A stretch of DNA of 36,774 nucleotides, from the NCBI GenBank assembly GCA_937127205.1, contig CAKZLS010000501.1, forward strand, positions 1 to 36,774, read 5' to 3'. The notes under the pieces were generated by a model, which was not told where the DNA came from, made no database searches, and saw only the letters and a list, made by a program, of their open reading frames with translations. Source of the DNA: an uncultured Rhodospirillales bacterium. GTDB taxonomy: Bacteria; Pseudomonadota; Alphaproteobacteria; Rhodospirillales; Defluviicoccaceae. Made by a program: the position numbers and the translations under genes. Positions 32,793 through 36,774 of the stretch are shown one piece after another (position 1 is the first letter of the stretch; every line of letters begins with the position of its first letter).

Positions 32793-33284
32793 ATGAGCGA
32801 TTTGGTGGTGATGGGCTTCGACGATGACGTCAAGGCCTTCGAGATGCGTGCGGCGCTGGCCAAGATGCAGAAGGAATACCTCATCGAGATGGAAGACGTG
32901 GTGGTGGTGACCAAGGACGACAAAGGCAAGGTCAAGCTCCACCAGGCCGTCAACCTGACCATCGCGGGGGCCGCCGGCGGCAGCTTCTGGGGGCTGCTGA
33001 TCGGCATGCTGTTCCTCAATCCGCTGCTCGGCGTTGTGGCCGGAGCGGCGGCCGGTGCGGTCGGCGGCGCGCTCTCCGACATCGGCGTCGACGACAAGTT
33101 CATGAAGCAGCTGGGCGAAACGTTCCAACCCGGAACCTCGGCTTTGTTCGTGCTCATCCGTAAGGTCACCACCGACAAGGTCCTCGAGGAAATGAAGGCC
33201 ATGGGCCTGCATGCGCACATCCTGCAGACCTCGCTCAGCAAGGACACCGAGGACGAACTGCGCGAGGTGCTCGAACATGCGTAG
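32793..33284 (+). CDS. DUF1269 membrane-associated protein
   Basis: A 163-residue protein of the DUF1269 family. The start SDLVVMGFDDDVKAFEMRAALAKMQKEYLIEMEDVVVV, the KVKLHQAVNLT segment and a glycine-rich hydrophobic hairpin (GAAGGSFWGLLIGMLFLNPLLGVVAGAAAGAVGGAL) are typical, as is the C-terminal GTSALFVLIRKVTTDKVLEEM. There is no signal peptide; the hydrophobic centre probably inserts in the inner membrane from the cytoplasmic side. No function is established for the family. AAGGGA precedes the ATG. Its end overlaps the next gene by eight bases. It is the only non-exported product of the cluster. Confidence 0.92.
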   Translation: MSDLVVMGFDDDVKAFEMRAALAKMQKEYLIEMEDVVVVTKDDKGKVKLHQAVNLTIAGAAGGSFWGLLIGMLFLNPLLGVVAGAAAGAVGGALSDIGVDDKFMKQLGETFQPGTSALFVLIRKVTTDKVLEEMKAMGLHAHILQTSLSKDTEDELREVLEHA

Positions 33285-33546
33285 GCGCGCGCTCGCGGCC
33301 GGCATCGCCCTAACCGTCGGCGCGTTACTGCTCTCGGACGCGCTCGCGGAAGAGAACGTGGCGGAGATCGTCGCCGTGCACGTGCGCGAACAGGGCCATC
33401 CCTGCGACAAGGCGGAAAGCGCGAAACGCGACACTAAGGCCGGCGCGCCCGAGGCCGAAGCGGTTTGGATCCTGACGTGCAGCAACGCCGTCTATCGTGT
33501 TCGATTGGTCCCCGACATGAGCGCGAAAATCGAGAAGATAGAGTAG
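33277..33546 (+). CDS. Small periplasmic protein, unknown function
   Basis: An 89-residue exported protein. MRRRALAAGIALTVGALLLSDALAEE is a signal peptide with likely cleavage after ALA. The mature 63 residues contain GHPCDKAESAKRD and VWILTCSNAVYRVRLVPDMSAKIEKI, with two cysteines that could pair. The YRVRLVPDMxAxIE end recalls a motif I associate with small conserved alphaproteobacterial proteins, but no function is known to me. It starts inside the last codons of the DUF1269 gene (overlap eight bases), implying translational coupling, and closes the plus-strand run. It is convergent with the next gene. Confidence 0.82.
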   Translation: MRRRALAAGIALTVGALLLSDALAEENVAEIVAVHVREQGHPCDKAESAKRDTKAGAPEAEAVWILTCSNAVYRVRLVPDMSAKIEKIE

Positions 33547-33573
33547 AACTCGGCCGCTCTTAGCCCTTAACGG

Positions 33574-34266
33574 TCACGGTTGGCAGGATCCGCCCTGCTC
33601 TCCCGTGGCCGGCGTGCAGTTCAGCACGAAATCACGCTCCGCGTCGGTTCCGAGCGCGGCCATTGCAATCCCGGTCATTGCGCGAAGCAAGGCGGCCGGT
33701 TCATCCACCGCGCCCGATGCCGTGACCGTCGCCCGCCACACCGGGGTTTCCCCGTGCTCGAAAAGGAGGAACGAGATCGAAGACTCCGTCGGGTTCTCGG
33801 AACCGCCATCCGGTGTCAGGGGGACCGTGACCTGATTGACCACATCCAACGGGCGGTAAGGCTCACCAGGCGGGTGAGGCGCGGGAGCCCCGTCCTCGGG
33901 ATCGCGTGCGGGTGGAGACGGGGGCTGAGGTGCCGGTGACAGTGCGGAGCCACGGGCCGACGACACCTCGTACCGAAGGACTGGCGATCCGTCCTTCGCG
34001 ACGGTGATCCCGCGGTCCTTCAAGGCTTCGCCGACCGCCTCGCGGACGGCTGCCACCCGGGGCCCATCGACGCCGTCGAAATCCGTGTCACGGGTTTGCA
34101 CCACCATGACCGGCGATTGCCGCCATGGTTCGCCGGAGGATACGGCGGAAAGGTGACCGGAAACCGATCGGACGCCGCCAGCGTCGGACAGCGCACGCGG
34201 ACCCGCGGTGACGACCATCAGCATCGCGAGCGCCACCGACACGTAAATAATCCGCGGTTTCGCCAT
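33574..34266 (-). CDS. Exported protein with proline-rich middle, unknown function
   Basis: A 230-residue exported protein. MAKPRIIYVSVALAMLMVVTAGPRALS is a signal peptide. The mature part has VAAVREAVGEALKDRGITVAKDGSPVLRYEV, reminiscent of DUF4136-like periplasmic proteins. A proline-rich stretch follows (about residues 112-140: APQPPSPPARDPEDG, APHPPGEPYRP). The C-terminal beta-rich part has ISFLLFEHGETPVWRATVTAS. Only the last ten residues carry cysteines (LNCTP, GSCQP). The ATG at 34266 has AAGGAC upstream; a 26-residue extension is less likely. It is the only minus-strand gene in the cluster, with its 3' end facing the plus-strand run. Confidence 0.78.
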   Translation of the reverse strand: MAKPRIIYVSVALAMLMVVTAGPRALSDAGGVRSVSGHLSAVSSGEPWRQSPVMVVQTRDTDFDGVDGPRVAAVREAVGEALKDRGITVAKDGSPVLRYEVSSARGSALSPAPQPPSPPARDPEDGAPAPHPPGEPYRPLDVVNQVTVPLTPDGGSENPTESSISFLLFEHGETPVWRATVTASGAVDEPAALLRAMTGIAMAALGTDAERDFVLNCTPATGEQGGSCQP

Positions 34267-34558
34267 CGTCTTTGTCCTTCCATGTCCATCGCCGGTCCGC
34301 AAGATCGCCGGCAAAGGCATACATCCATCGACCGATGCAGACAATCGCGCTCGTTGCTCGTCATCTCAAGACAACCTGGTGGGCGGCGTCATGAGGATCA
34401 ATGGGCGTTCTCCGCCGGCTCGGGCGAGGGCTCCAAACATGACAATTTGCAGATGGCGCAATATTGAAACGATGCTATTAGGAGATTCGCGCGGCGTTCC
34501 GAACGCTCGAACCACCAGGGACGACGATCGGCCGCAGGTTGAACACGGAGTGACGGAC

Positions 34559-35050
34559 ATGATCGATCGGGCGGCAAGGGGCATGCGGCGCGCGGCGTTT
34601 GCTCTGTCGGTTGCCGGGCTGTTAGCGGCGGCAACCGACAGTGCCAACGCCTTCGATCCCAAGTCCATCGGTCAGTTGATGGACGACAATCACTGCGAGG
34701 GCTGCGATCTGAGCGGTGCCGATCTGGCCAGAGCCGAGCTCTCCGGCGCCGGCCTCACCGGTGCCAATCTCGAAGGCGCCAACCTGACCAAGACGATCCT
34801 CCTCGGCGCCACCCTCGACGACGCCAACCTCAAGGACGCCGATCTCGCCGGGGCCTATCTCAGCGACGCCAAGTTCGGCGGGGCGGACCTCACCGGTGCC
34901 AATCTCCGGGGGGCCAAGCTGGACGGCGCCGATCTCGCCACCGCCGCCGGGCTCACCCAGGCGCAACTGAACCACGCCTGCGCCGGCCGCGCCGGAGCGC
35001 CGTTCAAGACCCGCCTGCCCGAAGGTCTGACCGTGCGGGCCTGCAAGTAG
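34559..35050 (+). CDS. Exported pentapeptide-repeat protein with cysteine caps (copy 2)
   Basis: A 163-residue paralogue of the protein at 32241. After a signal peptide (MRRAAFALSVAGLLAAATDSANA) comes NHCEGC, then sixteen pentapeptides (CDLSG, ADLAR ... ADLAT), then GLTQAQLNHAC and a C-terminal LPEGLTVRAC. Number of repeats, position of the four cysteines and both caps match the other copy, although the repeats themselves differ. It is expected to form a four-coil beta-helix in the periplasm. The ATG at 34559 has GGAG eight bases upstream. The 292-bp region before it is divergent from the minus-strand neighbour, so this gene probably has its own promoter. Confidence 0.88.
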   Translation: MIDRAARGMRRAAFALSVAGLLAAATDSANAFDPKSIGQLMDDNHCEGCDLSGADLARAELSGAGLTGANLEGANLTKTILLGATLDDANLKDADLAGAYLSDAKFGGADLTGANLRGAKLDGADLATAAGLTQAQLNHACAGRAGAPFKTRLPEGLTVRACK

Positions 35051-35100
35051 CAACCGCGTACTCGAACAACGAACGCGTTATCAGACGAAGGAAACATGCC

Positions 35101-35595
35101 ATGATCCATCTGAAATCCGGAACGAAACCGTTGTCGTTGCCAACATCATGGGCGCGCCAATCTTGGGCTGCTGTCGCCGGCATCTGCCTTGTGGCCGCGG
35201 CGGCCACCGCGGGCTGCCAGGCCATCGAGGACGAGCGGACGGTCAACACCGAGAGCCTGTTGCAGGAGGCCGGTTTCCAGGCCCGGTTCGCCGATACGCC
35301 CGAAAACCTGGGGCACGTGACCGCCCTGGAGCAGCGCACCTTCGTCAAGAAGGAGCATGCTGGCAAGCAATTCCACGTCTACGCCGATGCCAAGGGCTGC
35401 AAGTGCATCTACTACGGCACCCCGGCCGAGTATCAGCGCTACCGCGTCCTCGAGAACGACCAGCAAATCGCCGTCAACAACCGGATGAACGCGGTCATGA
35501 ACAACGCCGCCGCCGAACGCTATTACAGCCTTTGGTCCGGCGAGAACGCCATGCCTAACACACCGCCGCCTCCGGGCACCCTTCCGCCGCTCTAA
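35101..35595 (+). CDS. Lipoprotein, unknown function
   Basis: A 164-residue predicted lipoprotein with a long charged N-region and lipobox TAGC (C39). The mature part contains RTFVKKEHAGKQFHVYADAKGCKCIYYGTPAEYQRY, a motif I associate with small conserved alphaproteobacterial lipoproteins; its CKC pair is notable. The C-terminus ends in a proline-rich tail (NTPPPPGTLPPL) that could span or contact the cell wall (inference). GAAGGAAA stands about eight bases before the ATG. It follows the second pentapeptide gene by 50 bp and probably shares its transcript. Confidence 0.83.
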   Translation: MIHLKSGTKPLSLPTSWARQSWAAVAGICLVAAAATAGCQAIEDERTVNTESLLQEAGFQARFADTPENLGHVTALEQRTFVKKEHAGKQFHVYADAKGCKCIYYGTPAEYQRYRVLENDQQIAVNNRMNAVMNNAAAERYYSLWSGENAMPNTPPPPGTLPPL

Positions 35596-35648
35596 CGGCC
35601 ACCGCGTCTCCGAAACCGGGGCAACGGAGCAAAGCCAAACCAAACCAC

Positions 35649-35766
35649 CTAGAGCAATATCTGTTCAAGTTGGGTCACTTGATCGGATTTACTTGCTCTA
35701 AACAGTGATAGTTTAGAGCACGACCATGCGGGCAGATCGGGTCGATCTGAGCGCATCGTGCTCTAG
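35649..35766. repeat. Tandem palindromic intergenic element (two units)
   Basis: Two units of about 51 bp stand 13 bp apart. Unit A (35650-35700) has ends TAGAGCAA and TTGCTCTA and an inner hairpin CAAGT-tgggtc-ACTTG. Unit B (35714-35765) has ends TAGAGCACGA and TCGTGCTCTA and an inner hairpin CAGATC-gggtc-GATCTG. The units share the fold and the loop GGGTC, but the stems differ in a compensating way. The junction is also a palindrome, TGCTCTAAAC with GTTTAGAGCA around seven bases, so alternative pairing is possible. Elements with TAGAGC/GCTCTA ends are frequent between genes in alphaproteobacteria. It lies upstream of the 3-hydroxybutyrate dehydrogenase gene. Confidence 0.78.
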
Positions 35767-35806
35767 CCGGTCCGCCGGTCACACCGAACTCAGAGGAACT
35801 CCGGCC

Positions 35807-36589
35807 ATGACCCTCGCGGGCAAGACCGCCATCGTCACCGGCTCCACCAGCGGCATCGGCCTCGGCATCGCCCGGGGCTTCGCCGACGCCGGCATCAACA
35901 TCGTGATGAACGGCCTCGGCGACGCCGAAGACATCGAACGCACCCGCGAAGACATTGCCGCGCGCAACGTGCGGTGCGTCCACGACCCCGCCGACATGAC
36001 CAGGCCGGACGAGATCGTTGCCCTGGTGAAGCGTGCCGCCGCCGATTTCGGCTCCGTTGACATCGTCGTCAACAACGCCGGCATCCAGACCGTCAGCCCC
36101 GTCGAGGACTTCCCGCCCGAACGCTGGGACCAGATCATCGCCATCAACATGTCGGCCACATTCCACACCACCCGCGCCGCCATCCCGCACATGAAACGCC
36201 AAGGCTGGGGCCGCATCATCAACATCGCGTCCACCCACGGCCTGGTGGCATCGCCGTTCAAGACCGCCTACGTCACCGCCAAACACGGCATCGTCGGTTT
36301 CACCAAGACCGCCGCCCTCGAAGTGGCTCAAGACAGCATCACCGTCAACGCCATCTGCCCTGGCTACGTCAAAACCCCGCTGGTGGAAAACCAGATCGCC
36401 GACACCGCCAAGGCCCGGCGCATCACCGAGGACGAGGTGGTCCGCGATGTGCTCCTGGCGGCCCAGTGGACCAAGAAGTTCGTCACCGTCGAACAGCTCG
36501 CCGGCGTCGCCCTGTTCCTCTGCTCCGACGCCGCCGAAAACATCACCGGCATCGCCCTGCCGGTAGACGGCGGCTGGACCGCCGCCTAA
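35807..36589 (+). CDS. 3-hydroxybutyrate dehydrogenase
   Basis: A 260-residue short-chain dehydrogenase that interconverts 3-hydroxybutyrate and acetoacetate with NAD, as used in breakdown of polyhydroxybutyrate. Seen are the cofactor motif TGSTSGIGLGIA, NNAGIQ, the catalytic serine in NIASTHGLVASPFK with YVTAKHG (Y and K) and the C-terminal ITGIALPVDGGWTAA. QTVSPVEDFPPERWD and LVENQIADTAKARRI are typical of the 3-hydroxybutyrate branch rather than of general SDRs. The ATG at 35807 has GAGGA about ten bases upstream; an extension to 35726 would enter the palindromic repeat and is rejected. It appears to be transcribed alone. Confidence 0.93.
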   Translation: MTLAGKTAIVTGSTSGIGLGIARGFADAGINIVMNGLGDAEDIERTREDIAARNVRCVHDPADMTRPDEIVALVKRAAADFGSVDIVVNNAGIQTVSPVEDFPPERWDQIIAINMSATFHTTRAAIPHMKRQGWGRIINIASTHGLVASPFKTAYVTAKHGIVGFTKTAALEVAQDSITVNAICPGYVKTPLVENQIADTAKARRITEDEVVRDVLLAAQWTKKFVTVEQLAGVALFLCSDAAENITGIALPVDGGWTAA

Positions 36590-36590
36590 A

Positions 36591-36714
36591 CCAGCCATCG
36601 CGATGGCTGGCAAGCGCAAGTGCGCGCCCGTAGCGGAGCGAGGATAGCCAAGCGGACGGATGTCCGCGCCCGGCGCTTGAGGGAACAACAACGAAGTCCC
36701 GCCCAGGGGCGACT
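36591..36714. repeat. Hairpin cluster downstream of 3-hydroxybutyrate dehydrogenase gene
   Basis: Directly after the stop codon stands a perfect 20-bp palindrome with arms CCAGCCATCG and CGATGGCTGG. Further hairpins follow: GCGC-aagt-GCGC (36614-36625), GCGGAC-ggat-GTCCGC (36652-36667), GCGCC-c-GGCGC (36666-36676) and AGTC-c-CGCC-cagg-GGCG-ACT (36696-36714). No T tract follows, so simple termination is not the obvious role. It may be a repeated palindromic element or a structured RNA. Nothing in the last 60 bases of the window is clearly coding. Confidence 0.5.
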
Positions 36715-36774
36715 GCGCGTCGCGGCGATCTAAGACAATCCACCGCGCAGTCCTGACGGCGCTTGGCTGTTGCC

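Noticed and set aside
32672-33247. 191-codon minus-strand frame over the pentapeptide and DUF1269 genes
   Set aside because: Antisense to two recognised families; Ser/Pro/Thr-rich composition comes from the complementary codons.
35675-36691. 338-codon minus-strand frame opposite the 3-hydroxybutyrate dehydrogenase gene
   Set aside because: Glycine/aspartate-rich shadow translation; the plus-strand SDR has all catalytic residues.

Overview
The window looks like chromosomal DNA of a GC-rich alphaproteobacterium, most like the Rhodospirillales or related marine lineages. This is inferred from gene content and order, not from a database search. The pointers are a 180-kDa-type NAD-glutamate dehydrogenase, the neighbourhood ftsK / class I aminotransferase / amtB / glnK / ubiH-like, the co-directional block ybbN-like / Lon-N-domain / Trm112-like / DUF971, a DUF1134 (EipA)-like envelope protein, and intergenic palindromes with TAGAGCA/TGCTCTA ends. 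There is no transposase, integrase, phage gene or CRISPR array.

Layout. (1) 1-5292: a plus-strand cluster with a sulfotransferase (5' end outside the window), a PKHD-type Fe(II)/2-oxoglutarate hydroxylase, a TPR protein with a GT9-like C-terminus and a TPR-sulfotransferase. It reads like a set for decorating a surface polymer or protein. (2) 5300-9612: metabolic and regulatory genes: a divergent ThiE/TenI-like protein, YggS/PLPBP, an unrecognised conserved protein, RibA (GTP cyclohydrolase II) and an orphan OmpR-type response regulator. (3) 9662-16400, minus strand: a candidate structured small RNA, lolA-like, ftsK, a DapC-like aminotransferase, amtB with its own apparent sigma-54 promoter, and glnK. 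(4) 16741-20776: a UbiH-type hydroxylase converging on a tightly coupled minus-strand housekeeping block (ybbN-like, Lon-N, Trm112-like, DUF971), with the proX-like editing gene just upstream. (5) 20902-28861: tRNA-Gly(GCC), NAD-GDH, a UMF1-type MFS transporter and purH. (6) 28862-35595: an accessory-looking region with two small unrecognised genes, then ten genes of which nine encode exported proteins or lipoproteins. They include SYLF, DUF1134-like and DUF1269 proteins and two paralogous periplasmic pentapeptide-repeat proteins with matching cysteine caps. (7) 35649-36774: a tandem palindromic repeat, 3-hydroxybutyrate dehydrogenase and a second cluster of hairpins.

How the genes relate. 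glnK/amtB and NAD-GDH concern ammonium sensing, uptake and glutamate catabolism. lolA and ftsK concern envelope and division. The 30.0-35.6 kb cluster is the least understood part and, with the hydroxylase/glycosyltransferase/sulfotransferase set, the best candidate for an undescribed function. Start codons were chosen from ribosome-binding sites and family lengths. Functions come from motif recognition by eye.
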